Shown here: positions 21,590-32,299 of the stretch, piece by piece
Layout of the letters: each line of letters opens with the position of its first letter
Position numbering within the stretch: the first letter of the stretch is position 1
Assembly: GCA_019614645.1 (NCBI GenBank)
Contig: JABWDB010000106.1
Location: forward strand, 1 to 64,000
Reading direction: 5' to 3'
DNA: 64,000 nt
From: Stratiolaelaps scimitus
Taxonomy: Eukaryota > Arthropoda > Arachnida > Mesostigmata > Laelapidae
Translations under genes and position numbers: made by a program
Notes under the pieces: model-generated
Told to the model about the DNA's origin: nothing
Database searches by the model: none
What the model saw: only the letters and a program-made list of their open reading frames with translations

Positions 21590-23218
21590 TTACCTTGAAG
21601 AAAAAATGTCCAAGTGTCAATGCATATCCATTTCTACATATCTGTTAGCTAGACATTGCCAAGGGAATGCATCGTGCCTGGAAGTCCTAGCTTAACGGAG
21701 GTGATCACATCGCCAACACAATGTACAACCAACGCACACACTTCGATATTGGTTTGAATTGATGTGTTCTTGTTTGATAGTTTATGGATATAAACATCAG
21801 TAAATTTCCAAACGACTAATATTCTCAGGAATCGATTCGGTCAATAGAAGTTGTCTGATTACTCAGTAGTTCAAAGAGCCTCGGTAAGGATAAACCGAAT
21901 CTAATCTAGGTCCCCTCTTTTGATATGGAATCTTTGGATACCTTTATCACCATTGTTTGTCTGTGGATCCTTGCCAGGTACGACAAAATCAAAAGGAAAG
22001 CAGAGATTGACCCCACATGTCCTAGTAGTATATTAATAATGAGAGGTTCATGGCTGAGGCCCGTGACAAACGCTGAGTGTCAGGTCAAAGAAGAAAGAAC
22101 CTAATCTGGCCCCACGTATAGACATGCAGCAATATTTTCGTAGCGTACGTGTTAATTAAATGCATATAGTCAATAGTCTCCATTCCACTGTGAGCGGTGA
22201 GGAATTACGCAATTGTTCTACCCGAATTGAAGAACTCATTGAGAGAACGCTCTAGGTATCGTCATTAATGTATGCCTTGGACTACGCTGTGGGATTTACG
22301 CGACAATATTGACTCGCATGGATAGAAGTTGGTGACTGCGAAACCAGGTGGCGCACATAGGACAACCTCAATGATTGCCTCCGCTGTGCCAAGGTTCTAA
22401 CTAGCCACAGCTGTAGACCATTGGTACGCTTACAGTTGGTGAGCCACTCAACCACCATAACGACTCAGTACTCGCTCGAAGTTCATTCAAGTTATATACA
22501 CACGAGTAATTTCATCTCAGTTGTAATTGCGTCCTTTGGACGATGATGTTGATAAACACCTCAACGATGACTGTCCTGTTCGACGCACTTCGACTCTACC
22601 ATTTTTATCTATTCATCCCCACTAACAATAATGTAAGCTCGTATACGCCAAGCTCGGGGCTTTCAAGCAACGTAGTATACTTTGGCTACAATAAGCTAGA
22701 CCTAGATGATTGGTAATTCAAAACCACATTATGCATTGCGTGACTTGCACGAATTACTAGAGATTCATCAGTCTGATCAATATGATGCCGACTTGGAAAC
22801 TTAATCAGAACTCGAGCTGTTCGGATACGGTTAAATTTACAATTACGTGAGGAGTACGCGCTTAATCATACGGACTTCTTCGTTTGAAGTAATCTGGATT
22901 CGTTCTTGCTCATTATCACACATAGCAGCTATTGACAGTTGACCCCTATGACTTCGTTGAGCGATCATTTCGCCGTCACTCTCCTCTGGTCCTCAATCAA
23001 AGGCTAAATGCGACTACGCAGCTCTCTCTCCAGGAGGTAACGTTACGGGAAAATAAGCCTCGTATTGAGACCCAAAAAAGCATCACCCATGCATTTCGAA
23101 TTCAACTGTTCGACTGGTACGCTTGTCCTTGGCGACTGCCTGGTTTTTCTCCTCGTCACTTGCTATCACGTCTCCATGATTTCTCTACGTTAGGCGGCGC
23201 TCTACGTCCTGACGTCTT
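21590..23218 (+). repeat. Segmental duplicate, copy 1
   Basis: Aligns in order with 46680-46765, 48195-48430 and 50000-51170. Landmarks: AAAAATGTCCAAGTGTCAAT (21600), TTGGTTTGAATTGATGTGTT (21750), AATATTCTCAGGAATCGATT (21820), TTGTCTGTGGATCCTTGCCA (21955), AATTCAACTGTTCGACTGGT (23100). This copy lacks the LINE and mariner/SINE insertions of copy 2, so it serves as the empty-site reference. No host gene is evident; the frame 22932-23486 crosses the junction with a LINE fragment and is fortuitous. Confidence 0.7.
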
Positions 23219-23220
23219 AA

Positions 23221-23720
23221 GCAGCTTCATTCGGTTTCGGTCGCTCTTCAGAGCCGAGGGGGTCCAGATTGCTGCGGTGTACAGTGCAATCGAGTCGGCC
23301 AATGTTGCAATCGTCGGCCAATGTTATCGTGTGGGTGTCCTGCGGGAGCTTCATGTCCAGCACCCCATTGTACGGAAGGTCCCAGAGAATCGGCCCGAGG
23401 ACGGATCCCTGGGGGATACCCGCCCTTACCTGGTACTCTGTGCAACCTTCTTTGATGCTCCTATTTGGCAGGTAGGAGGAGACTAGCTGTCGAAGGTAGA
23501 GCGAGACTCCCTTCTTCTCCACAGCCCTTAAATCCATGAAATTGAGGTGATTTCTTAAGTCAAGGAGAATCATGACGCAGAGTTTCCTCTCTGCTTCTCT
23601 TTCTCCGCCGAACAGGTTATCGCCCATGGCAGCCTTTTCGTCTATCTCGGCTGTTAGCCGCATGCCTACAAGCATTTCCTTTGCCGCTGGATTCAGCAGT
23701 CAAATTGGTCTGTAAGCTGA
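23221..23720 (-). mobile_element. R1-like LINE RT fragment, inverted relative to its paralogue
   Basis: The minus-strand frame includes LVGMRLTAEIDEKAAMGDNL, then VMILLDLRNHLNFMDLRAVE (motif A), VSSYLPNRSI, AGIPQGSVLGPILWDLPYNG (motif B) and LADDCNI (motif C, YADD degraded). The paralogous segment at 51440-51730 has LVGMRLRAEIEEKGTLGDNQ on the plus strand. One frame is open for 152 codons, but catalytic residues are altered. Confidence 0.7.
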
Positions 23721-23934
23721 TGGCTATTGCGGCGGCTTACCCGGTTTCGGGATTATGCCCGTTTACCTGCTGGTACTGAGTCGCATGACTAGTGCATGCC
23801 TCACACGTTGTGACTTGAGAAATTTACTAAGATGAGGATTTGGAAGAGCGAGCGACTACCTAACTTGAGCCAGCTAATCATGATCAAGTACCGTCTACAG
23901 AGAATCGACCAGGCGATCGACTCGTTCAGGCCTT

Positions 23935-24100
23935 GATAGCAATAAATGGTAGATAACAATTGTATTGTAAAACAAATATTTACTTAATCTATAATAATTG
24001 TAATCAAGGGACATTCTGACCACATGTGACGAAAAGATATAATGGAGGGGAACTCTTGTAATTAGCTGGTTTCTTTAGGCTTCATTTTCCTGTCAGATGC
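23935..24100. repeat. Segment present in inverted orientation at 51189-51355
   Basis: TGGTAGATAACAATTGTATT, TAATCTATAATAATTGTAAT and TAGCTGGTTTCTTTAGGCTT are the reverse complements of blocks at 51340, 51290 and 51210. No coding content. It marks the inverted end of the duplicated segment. Confidence 0.7.
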
Positions 24101-24309
24101 GGTTTCCTGGCCCCTGCGAGTGGCGGAATTCGGGAAGTTGTCACACGTCGCACAGTTACGGAGTGTGAGGCTCTCTTTAGCACCCTTGAAGATGGGCAGA
24201 AGGAGTAAAGCATATCCAAGGGAAAGGCATGGACCCATGGATCCATGCATGGTGAGTGGCACCATGTGGGAGGATAGGGCCACCGTACCACCTCGCCCTG
24301 GTGCTTAGT

Positions 24310-24800
24310 GCACATGGGTGTTATCCAGAGGTACCTGTGCAAGTCCACGTGTGCCCTGTACGACAGTGGTAAAGCGAATGACGCGGGGCACACGCTCTTC
24401 CGTTGTGAAGGTTCTCCAAAAGAACAAACGCGACAGAAAGGAGTGTAGGCAAGTCCTTGAACGCTTCAAATCTGGTACCGACCATGCTGAAGAGCGAGGA
24501 CGCCTGGCGCGAGGTACAAGATTTCGTTGAGGTTGAGAGGGAAAGAGACGAAAGAGAACGAAAGGCAGCAAAGACGAACGAGAGAACCCGAAGCGAGGAT
24601 GGACCGGGACACCTAAATGGTTCACTGCAGTCTGTCCTTGCAAGTCACGGTTTGAAGTAGTACGCAGATAGTAGCACACCGTGTCCCAAGACCCAGAGAT
24701 CCAGGGTTTTAGTGGGAGAGTGTCACACAGTACCAGATAACTAACTCAGCTATGAAGTCTGATCAGCATAACGCATTTTGCCCTTAATCTCGTAAAAGAA
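24310..24800 (+). mobile_element. R1-like LINE 3' end (C-terminal zinc-finger region and 3' UTR)
   Basis: YLCKSTCALYDSGKANDAGH, then HTLFRCEG, match the R1 C-terminal CCHC region (usual C-x2-C...H-x4-C) with one Cys changed to Leu. Further on the charged tail ERERDERERKAAKTNERTR resembles the basic end of ORF2 at 38830-38940. The UTR ends CCTTAATCTCGTAAAAGAAG, like CCTTTAACCTCTTAAAAAAA at 39130 and CCTTTAACCTCTGTAAAAGA at 49955, so the element's 3' terminus is near 24800. Confidence 0.6.
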
Positions 24801-24824
24801 GAGGTAAATGCCCAAGTTCAAAGA

Positions 24825-25121
24825 GTGAATAAGGAGGTCGCTCGGAAGCTGCGCACAAACTTCAAGCTGCCTGACAAGGGAGACTGGCAGTACAAGTTCG
24901 ACCAACGGCAGGGTCAGGTAAATCTAGCGTCAGCAAAAAGCACAGGGAAGTCGCCATTGGACACGCTGCACGGTTACCTACCCAGGTGCGATACCTACTT
25001 TCGGGGACCTATTCGCTTCAATCTGTTCTTCAATGTCAAATGTAAGCATAAAACTGCACATTTGAATTTAAACATAGATGAGTTGGCAACCAACTACAGT
25101 CACCTGTCCGGCTGTTTATAA
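24825..25121 (+). other. Unassigned open frame of 98 codons
   Basis: Starts MNKEVARKLRTNFKLPDKGD and ends SHLSGCL. No family recognised, no paralogue in the other family B units except the last ~60 bp, which belong to the repeated receptor unit (CACCTGTCCGGCTGTTTATA, compare 32780 and 41710). It may be the first or last exon of something, or chance. Confidence 0.2.
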
Positions 25122-25129
25122 ATGTATCA

Positions 25130-25477
25130 TTTAAAGGTATTGGTATCGGTATTGGTGGACTTCTGTCGGGTCTCAAATATATTCGTATGTGGCGGTGCCA
25201 CCGTTTTCCAAATATCAGGTGAGTCGACCAGGGATTGAATTGGTCTCATTCGCTATGTTCAAAAATGAAGGATTCACAGGTATACAAAGTCCGTCTATAT
25301 GGGTGCACCGAATGCATTACATAGCTTAACCGATGGTAGATGACCTGACCATGAATTCCCATAGTCCAACAGACTCACAGATGACATTCACGTTGTCAGC
25401 AAGCATTTGTTTCAAAGATTGAAAAGTCTGAACTGTTTCCTGATCGATGTCGAGAGTCTGCTCAATTTGTTGCTGAT
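25130..25477 (-). other. Conserved 3' flank of receptor B copy 1 with a -1 frame extension
   Basis: The flank downstream of the receptor stop is conserved in the other B units. In the -1 frame relative to the receptor, about 50 codons are open directly past the stop, beginning QYVALNQQQIEQTLDIDQET and ending at a stop near 25330. In copy 2 it is open for about 42 codons; copy 4 carries a 1-base insertion and copy 3 a stop. It may be 3' UTR or part of an alternative C-terminus. Confidence 0.35.
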
Positions 25478-26620
25478 TCAAAGCAACGTACTGTTCCCCA
25501 AATCCTGCGCAAGATCGTTAATCAGTCTGACAATCTTATAGTCAAACTGCAATACGACAGCTATGCACGTTACGCACGTCGAGATAAACGAAATAAACGT
25601 TGCTCGTCCCTGCGGGAAACACGCGACGCAGAACGAGTCCCACTTTTCGTCAAATCGTAGCACTTGCCATTGAAGCAATTTACAAATGTTCATTGGACTC
25701 GTGAACTGCGACCTCTCATCGAGCAAATTCGAGTGTCCCAGTCTTTGAAGAGCACATTTCTCGATCTCGGTAAATAAAGCGACTACTTTCGAGCTCTGAC
25801 AGGCCAACATGTAGACTGAAATTACGAAACACACATGACTGACACCATACGCAGCGCAGTCGATCGGCGCTGTGGCTGTGACGACAAAGCTTATCACAAT
25901 GATGCTTCCTAAGAATATCTGCGCATACAAGATGGCGAGGGATGACGCTAACAGGTTGTTGAGGGTGGCGATTGCGTCACGGATCAGCCATTTCTCCTTG
26001 ACGAGCGAATCCATGTTGGTGTAAGAGGTACTCAGCGATGCTAGAATCGACTTGCAACGCGCTTCTAACGACGACATTACCTCTAAATAAACCATGAGAA
26101 TAAATGCCCTCAAAGAAGCTCGGTTTAAGTAGCGAAAACTCAAGGGAATTCTGAATGTTTCCCCTTCGACGCTGGTACGGACCGACAAAACCACACAGAC
26201 TACCACGAGGGGCAGCGTCAAAAGTGTCACGGCCGAATGTGTCCTCCAACTTTTATGGGAATCCTCGAGAAGCTGGAGAAGTCCCCTCTGTTGAAAAACG
26301 ATTGTCTTCAACGTCTTGGCAGCCAAAATATTGAAACTAATTCTTTCGGCTAGTAGCGCCAGCGCCGTGAAACTGAGATGGGAACTAAAATGAGTTAAGC
26401 CATACACGACCGTGATAAAAACAGATAGTCCAAGAATCACGAAGTTGGCTATTAAAAATGTCAGTGACAAGAAATGACACTTTGATGACTCGGACAAATC
26501 AATGCCAGAAAATAGACCGATCAGCGTGAGAAGTCGGCATTGCTTCTTCTTGCTTCTGTCACTGATCACCTTTGTGCTTTTTGTGAAAAACCGAGAACTG
26601 TGAGCCCTTGTTAAAATCAT
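25478..26620 (-). CDS. Gustatory receptor family B, intact (copy 1)
   Basis: A 380-residue seven-pass chemoreceptor of the gustatory receptor (7tm_7) family. Hydrophobic segments lie at about 50-72, 84-106, 128-148, 166-186, 215-247, 255-276 and 341-362; the signature is TCIAVVLQF at 351-359 (canonical TYxxxxxQF with Tyr to Cys). It shares RFDEKWDSFCVACFP and the EVMSSLEARCKSIL block with family A (RFDEKWDTLRIAYF, EAVSSLEERCRSLL), so A and B are related. The start MILTRAHSSRFFTKSTK is conserved in all four copies. The stop lies just after AACAGTACGTTG, which contains a good 5' splice donor (GTACGT); the annotated end may therefore be an unspliced reading. About 700 bp of upstream flank is shared with the other B genes. 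Ligand unknown. Confidence 0.85.
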   Translation of the reverse strand: MILTRAHSSRFFTKSTKVISDRSKKKQCRLLTLIGLFSGIDLSESSKCHFLSLTFLIANFVILGLSVFITVVYGLTHFSSHLSFTALALLAERISFNILAAKTLKTIVFQQRGLLQLLEDSHKSWRTHSAVTLLTLPLVVVCVVLSVRTSVEGETFRIPLSFRYLNRASLRAFILMVYLEVMSSLEARCKSILASLSTSYTNMDSLVKEKWLIRDAIATLNNLLASSLAILYAQIFLGSIIVISFVVTATAPIDCAAYGVSHVCFVISVYMLACQSSKVVALFTEIEKCALQRLGHSNLLDERSQFTSPMNICKLLQWQVLRFDEKWDSFCVACFPQGRATFISFISTCVTCIAVVLQFDYKIVRLINDLAQDLGNSTLL

Positions 26621-27323
26621 ATTGCTAATAATCTATGCAGCCATCTAAGAATCTGCTGAGATCTTAGGATACCGAGCCTTGCTCGACTTGAGAAAATGTG
26701 AGTTTTAGCAACTGTGTTACAACTGCAAGTTCCGCAAAGCTTCTTGAATTCGCAAAACACGCTAAATAGAAGCTCACGACTTGAATTAATAGTCTCGTTT
26801 CATCCTCCAAATGACATAGGACATCTTGCTGGTTCTGCGTTCAAATAGAAGGGATAACACCATGACCATGCTATGGCCTATACTAGAGGCAGCCTATTCG
26901 AGTCAGCCATTCGCGTATCGAGCAGCAAATAACTAATAAGATAGGTGAATCACTTTCTATCGATCAATGAATGTGGTCACGCGACTGGGAGTGCCGTGGA
27001 GTGGGGCATTACAAAACTCGTTAAAGTAATAACACCGGCGTTACTTCTCCACCCAGGTACGAGTTAGTTCATTAGGTACAAGTCTCAGAGATTGGTTTTA
27101 TTTTCATGTCGCTGAGAGAAACGAAGAGAGAACTTGTTCGAATTTAGTATTTTAAGTTTCAGGAGCTGCACAAGGTTGTATTTTCTATGTACGAGATCCC
27201 ATGTCCCTGGTGGATATTCTTCTGGTTTATCATAACCAAGGACAACGGATACCATTTATGGAAAAACGTCAAATTCGTGAGCAAATAAATACAACAAGAT
27301 AGATACGCAGGTGAGGCCTCACC
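26621..27323 (-). promoter_or_regulatory. Shared 5' flank of receptor B copy 1 (presumed promoter region)
   Basis: Conserved with 34302-35015, 43214-43880 and 54064-54670, including ATTGCTAATAATCTATGCAG next to the ATG, GAGAAACGAAGAGAGAACTT, ACCAAGGACAACGGATACCA and CAACAAGATAGATACGCAGG. No open frame is shared. The role is inferred only from position and conservation; recent duplication alone could explain it. Confidence 0.4.
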
Positions 27324-27325
27324 TA

Positions 27326-28531
27326 TTAGGGTGTCCGGTTCAAACTCTCGCGCCTTTCGAATGGCGCATAATCCGAACTACTGGTACTCCAAACTACTCG
27401 AACACTGAGTGGTTTCGATACGATCAGAAAGATGGACACTGCAGCAAAAAGTGCAAATTCCCTCAAAAATCAACGGGAAAACATCAGGTTTTTGTTTCTC
27501 CAAGGACACTCTCTAGCTGAAATCCATCGACAATTAGTGAACGCGTACGGCAGGTCTGCCTTATGCCTGCGAACGGTGCAAGTTGGTGCAAGCTATTTCA
27601 CAGTGGAAATTTGGACACCGATGACCACCGAGGCGGGGACCACAAATCAAGTGCGACAAGGGACAAACGGATTGACAGAATCAAGGCAGCTCTTGAGGAA
27701 ACTAGAGCTTGGTCCATGAGGTCTTTGTTGGCTGAAATTCCTCAGGTGACGTGTCGTATAATTATCACCCATATACTGAAGATGAAGAAAATCAATGCAA
27801 AATGGGTTCCCCATACACTGAGTGCTGACCAGATGAAAATGCGTGCGGAGGGTTCGACATTTAATTTGAAGACTTATACGCAACAAACCAGTCGCTTAGA
27901 ACACATCGTGTCGATAGACGAGACATGGGTTAGCCTGCATAGACCTCCTGAGAAGAACCAAGCAAAACAGTGGCTCCGACAAGGTGAAGCGGCAGCGTCT
28001 GTGGCAGTGCCTGTTAGATTCGGAGGAAAGATGTTGATGGTACTCGCCCTGGATATCAAGGGTGTTTGCTATTTTTATTATTAGCAGCAAACGAAAAACT
28101 CAATGCTCCCCGATATCTCGGCTTCTTGAAGGAATTAATGAACAAATGGTGTGGGGATCGACAGCACTGAGTGTGCTTACTCGACGACAATGCAAGACCC
28201 AACCGCACTGCTGAAATTACGGCCTGGATGGAGGGGAACAATATTGAGCGATGGCATCAAACCCCATATTCTCCTTATTTAAGCCCATGTGATTATGGTT
28301 ATTTCCATGCATTAAAAAGTACAATAGGTTGGGTTCTATATGAAAACGTCGACTTACCCAAGGAAGCAAGAGATAACGCAATTATAAATGCAAACGCAAA
28401 TGGTAAATATTTGACTCTCTCAATAAAGCTGGAGAGACCTCTACATCATCCCAAAATATCCTTGTTCTAACTCATTTAGTTCAAAAATTATTGGCATTTA
28501 AAGAGGGGAAAGTTTGAACTGGACACCCTAA
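27326..28531 (+). mobile_element. Mariner-family (DD34D) DNA transposon, inactive
   Basis: A 1206-bp element with terminal inverted repeats TTAGGGTGTCCGGTTCAAAC (27326) and GTTTGAACTGGACACCCTAA (28512-28531, one mismatch), flanked by TA at 27324-27325 and 28532-28533. It lies upstream of receptor B copy 1. The right flank (TTTGACTGGCAGGACGGATA) matches the uninterrupted paralogue at 35010-35030; about 11 bp of the left flank found there are missing here. Confidence 0.85.
27432..28470 (+). pseudogene. Mariner transposase pseudogene
   Basis: The start MDTAAKSANSLKNQRENIRF leads into the helix-turn-helix region. The frame shifts near 27570-27700; the catalytic part follows from 27905 (VSIDETWVSLHRP, first Asp), then a stop at 28082, a frame change, another stop near 28168, and DDNARPNRTAEITAW to TPYSPYLSPCDYGYF. 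Between the second and third catalytic Asp are exactly 34 residues, the mariner DD34D spacing; the usual PDLAPCD reads PYLSPCD. At least two stops and two frameshifts make it inactive. Confidence 0.85.
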
Positions 28532-28735
28532 TATTTGACTGGCAGGACGGATAGAATTAGACATCCTGTTATTTGGCTATAACATCGGTGTGCCGTTATT
28601 CTGTGCCGATATTTTTTGCCAACCTTTTTAAGAGAGTGGGAAGATCCCCCCGCAGTTATACATTGTTTGACTTCATAGAAGGAGGGGTACCCCAATCAAC
28701 GGAGCAGAGCACACACCTAAAAAAAAAAGTGAATT

Positions 28736-28862
28736 TTACGGGCTCACTTTCGGCCAGAATTTAACGTTCACGCTACTGCTTTTGGCATTGCTTCATAAGA
28801 CGGACCCCTTTGAATACCAATATCGAACCCGTTGTCCACACAGCATTGCACGGTAGGCCCAT
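28736..28862 (-). repeat. SINE-2 copy within a receptor B unit
   Basis: The tail ACGGGCTCACTTTCGGCCAG, TTTGGCATTGCTTCATAAGA and the B-box-like AATATCGAACCCGTTGTCC (minus strand GGGTTCGATATT) match 35218-35360. The copy is shared by units 1 and 2 of family B, so it inserted before that duplication. Confidence 0.6.
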
Positions 28863-28864
28863 CT

Positions 28865-29640
28865 CATTCATGATTAGTCTGACTTGGAGAGGAATAGCTT
28901 TGTAGTAGCGATTCGACGTCTGTTGTATGTGCGACAATCAATGTCTAGATTGGATAGAGCAAATGTGCTTCGCGCACAGTTCGCATCAAAACTGATAATT
29001 CGATATTTTTTCTTTTTTTTTTTAGAAAAACCTTTTTTTGTTAAACCCTTGGACCTCGAAAACTTGTGCCGTAGTTTGGAACTTATTTAATTGTTACTTA
29101 AAACCAAGGCTTACAATGGCAACTTCCAGGTTAGTTCCCATTAGTCGCCCCGGTCCATCCGTTCACCGAGTTCTCCGCCCTTCCAGACGCAGTAAATCTC
29201 GAGTTATTTGTCAAGCCTTGAGATTCCGACTCGTTCTATTCGGTCTATTTCGGCTAAGGTTTCCCTGTTTAATTTAAGTCCTGCTAACCCTTTCTCCTGA
29301 TTCAACCTTTAGAATGGCTCCCCACCCCGGCTGCCATGCAGTCATCGCCTCGTGCCATGCTTTACCCTTGCTTATTGTTGAGTCGTTTCGGTCTTCTCCT
29401 CGCAAAATTGCCTCGCATTTAGAGGGGGCAAGCTCTGGACCGCCTTTTTTCCATCCAGGATGAAACTGCCTCTAGTGATTCCCTTGCTCGCAGCTCGAAG
29501 TCAGACCGTCACTGTCAAATCACCTGCGTAAGTGTTGAGTTCTGTGTCTGCTAGAAGGTTCTTTATTCGTAACATCCTATAGTTGGCGAGGTTCTATCCT
29601 ATGTTCTATGGAAGTGGACCTTTTTTTTATTTTTTTCCTT
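28865..29640. other. No gene seen
   Basis: The first 150 bp match 35365-35515 (ATTCGACGTCTGTTG, AATGTCTA.GTTGGATAGAGC), i.e. the end of the repeated receptor unit. The remainder, pyrimidine-rich from 29100 with a TTTTTTTTATTTTTTTCC run at 29625, has no recognised content. Confidence 0.4.
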
Positions 29641-29651
29641 TAAAGGGGGGA

Positions 29652-29677
29652 TGTTGGCATGCGTTAGCATGCCAACA
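29652..29677. repeat. Perfect hairpin followed by poly-C
   Basis: TGTTGGCATGC (29652-29662), loop GTTA, GCATGCCAACA (29667-29677), 9 bp before a run of about 14 C residues (29687-29700). It marks an abrupt change of composition, from T-rich to C-rich. Confidence 0.7.
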
Positions 29678-29704
29678 CCATGGCCGCCCCCCCCCCCCCC
29701 TTAT

Positions 29705-30190
29705 GGAACTGTTGACGATGTTCAACAGCACCACCCTTCCCGGTATCGCTTAGCGCATTCTTCAGTAAAGGGTGGTGAGATGTGTACACGCCCAGCCACG
29801 AGCACCACACATCCTCCTCACCGTACGGACATGACGTGGTTAGCTGACTCTCAGCTGTTTCACTTCTCTCTCTCACTCTCTCAAGACCAGACTTTCTTTC
29901 AATACCTCTATCCACTTCCCGCCTGTAAACAACTACTGTGATCATAGGGTGTCTGTAGAAAGCCCCGTGTATGTAAACATGCAGTATTTATGATGCATAC
30001 AGAGGGTGTACGGTGCCTTCCTTTCTGCGCAGTGCTAGCTATGCCGCAGACCACATTATTGCCACTACTACTTAACAAATCTTATTGCGGAGATACTGCC
30101 CATAAAAGTAAATATGACTCCACTAAACTCCCTTTTTGGTACTGCCTACCTTGTCCACCACGCCATGCCCGCCTATGGAAGTGGACCTAG
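29705..30190. other. No gene seen
   Basis: Overlapping open frames on both strands (29651-29941 plus, 29664-29945 minus) lack domain similarity. CT-rich tract CTTCTCTCTCTCACTCTCTC at 29862-29881. Confidence 0.35.
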
Positions 30191-30640
30191 GATAGAACCG
30201 TGGTACACCCGCTGTCATCCGGAACACGTCGTTCTTCACGTCCATGAAAACTGTGGAGAAGAAGTCCCTCGTACGTTCTGTTAAAGATCGAATTGCTCAA
30301 CGTTGAAGATGATTCTGCCTAGTGCACTGAGGACCGAGCGATGTTTTCTGAATCCATACTATAACGAGCAGCAGGCCGTGCTCTTTGCAAAACTCTTAAT
30401 GTTTTTTCTTAATTAATGACTCAAAACATTTGGCTAAAGTTTCGAGTAGGCGTATAGGCCGTTAGGATTTCCCTTTTTGGGGTAGGAAGCACTTCGGCCC
30501 TTGTCGGAGTCAGGGAATATCAATTCTCTTAGGTATTTTGTTGCTGTCTTCGCAAATATTTCGGGGAATTGTTGAGCAAGGTTTTCGCAGCTGCAACTGA
30601 TTTGGAAGAACACTGAACCCTCGGTTATGCGGTAGCCCGC
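30190..30640 (-). mobile_element. R1-like LINE RT fragment
   Basis: On the minus strand, with stops and frame changes: PKKGNPNGLYAYSKL (RT entry block, normally PKPGK...YRPISLL), KSFAKSTACCSL.YGFRKHRSVLSALGRI (normally QFGFRKxRSTxDA) and DFFSTVFMDVKN (motif A, VFLDVxxAFD). The copy is heavily decayed. Upstream (30640-30760) may be more of the same element. Confidence 0.5.
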
Positions 30641-30799
30641 GCGGAGCTGGTCAAGTTACGTAAGTACGCCGTCATCCAGGCAGCCCACTATTTTCTCCTC
30701 TTGCCTTCGGAACTCTAGGCGTCCACGGCGCCCTCACCGCTAAGTTCCTCGAAGGGGTCTACCACATGCCGATCTGTTTGAGATGGAGTTGTGGATAAA

Positions 30800-32295
30800 G
30801 TTTCAAAGATACCCGCTTAACCTCACACACACAAGCAGACGAAGGCACAACCGTTCATCAATAAACAGCAACCTCAAAAGGGGTCATTTGCCGACAGTTC
30901 TCGCGTAGTCGATGTCTCTAGCGTAGTCAATATCGCCAGGGACATAAACACGGCGCAGTCGGACTAAAACGAAATGCAACCCCACGGGAAGACCCTATAG
31001 AAGCAAAGGAAAGACAACCCACAAGCGTTAACGAGACCGTAAAAAAATGATGCGACATGGAGACATGGTCGCCCATGGGCAATGACGGGGATCGTGCAGA
31101 AGATTGGACAATCTTCCTAGAAGCATGGAATGATTACGCTCGTCTCAACGTCGTATAGAAGCAAAACCGGCGAAGGCAAGTGGCACACTTCAGGTTAGTG
31201 TCTCAGTGACCAACACCGCATATTTCTGAATAGTCTAGTCGTAGAGGCGACCCAAAATGACATGGCATATAGGACCGGAGGAGAACCGCGTGCGACACTG
31301 CAGGCACTTGTGTTTGCCCTCGACGAACGATACAAAACTCACAGGAATGTAATGTTCCAAAGATATTTCTTCCATAAGGCAAATCAAGGAAAAACAGAGT
31401 GTAAAAAAGACTTCTGGGAACGCATGAGCCAACAACTGAAGTGATACGCGTACGAAAACTACTAGCAACGCATGTTCAGAGACAAGATCATTCTCGGGAC
31501 GCGGCTTTCGATAGGCAGAGAGTCACTCTTTCGAGAAGAAGATCATAGGAAGTTGACAACAGAGATAGTGATACGCACACGGGAGACACATGAGGACAAT
31601 GAGAAAGCTCTCTGGATGATTGAACGAGACCGACAAGACACAAGCCGCCCTGAATAAGCCGAGAACCCGAAGTAGATAACAGTGTGGCAGGGGAGAGAGA
31701 GAAATACAGCGTACGTCAAACGCCGCGATAATGTGCAACAAAGCAAGGCCAAGTCAAATCGAGGGTTCAAAAATAGGTGACGCGAAAAGCGTTAAAAAAC
31801 ACGGCGAAATGCACAAGCGACAACCAGACACAGTGAAGGAAAAATAGTCAGATCACAAAAGTATAAACATTTTTGAATGAGACTATGAGCACGGACAGGA
31901 GTAGAAACAAATACAATGATAGGGATAGTGATAGTAATACAATAATAGGACGATTCAACAATACATTATACATACATTCTCATAGTTTAAGGAAAGGTAC
32001 CAATGTCTTTAGTACGAAGAGACATCCAGTCATTTCGAATATATTTGCAAATAAAATCTCACAAAAGTTTGCTCGTATATTTTGAGGATCCTTGGGCAAA
32101 ATAGGGAATGTTTGTAGGTGAAGTTATAGATTAAGTTCCAAACATAAGCTCACACAGAAGCAGAGGAAGGCACAACCGTTCATCAAACAAACAGCAACCT
32201 CAGAAGAGGTTAGTTGCCCGACGGCTCTCGCGTGGTTATTATCTCTGGCGAGTCTCTTACGTGGTCAATATCGCCAGCGCCGTAAATACGATCTG
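30800..32295 (+). mobile_element. LTR-type element with gag remnant
   Basis: Two direct repeats of about 150-165 bp, near 30800-30950 and 32128-32285, share AGGCACAACCGTTCATCAA, ACAGCAACCTCA and GTCAATATCGCCAG; they are probably LTR portions. Between them a gag-like frame (about 31200-31640) reads LDERYKTHRNVMFQRYFFHK, then DFWERMSQQLK and RDKIILGTR, the arrangement of gypsy-type Gag. Stops follow at 31442 and 31465 and no pol is present, so it is a deleted or non-autonomous copy. Confidence 0.5.
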
Positions 32296-32299
32296 TGCC

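Noticed and set aside
22932..23486. A 184-codon open frame
   Set aside because: Half lies in duplicated non-coding DNA and half is antisense to an RT fragment; in the other duplicate it is not open.
29651..29945. Opposed open frames with Pro/His-rich translations
   Set aside because: They arise from a poly-C run and CT-rich DNA next to a hairpin; no similarity or paralogue.
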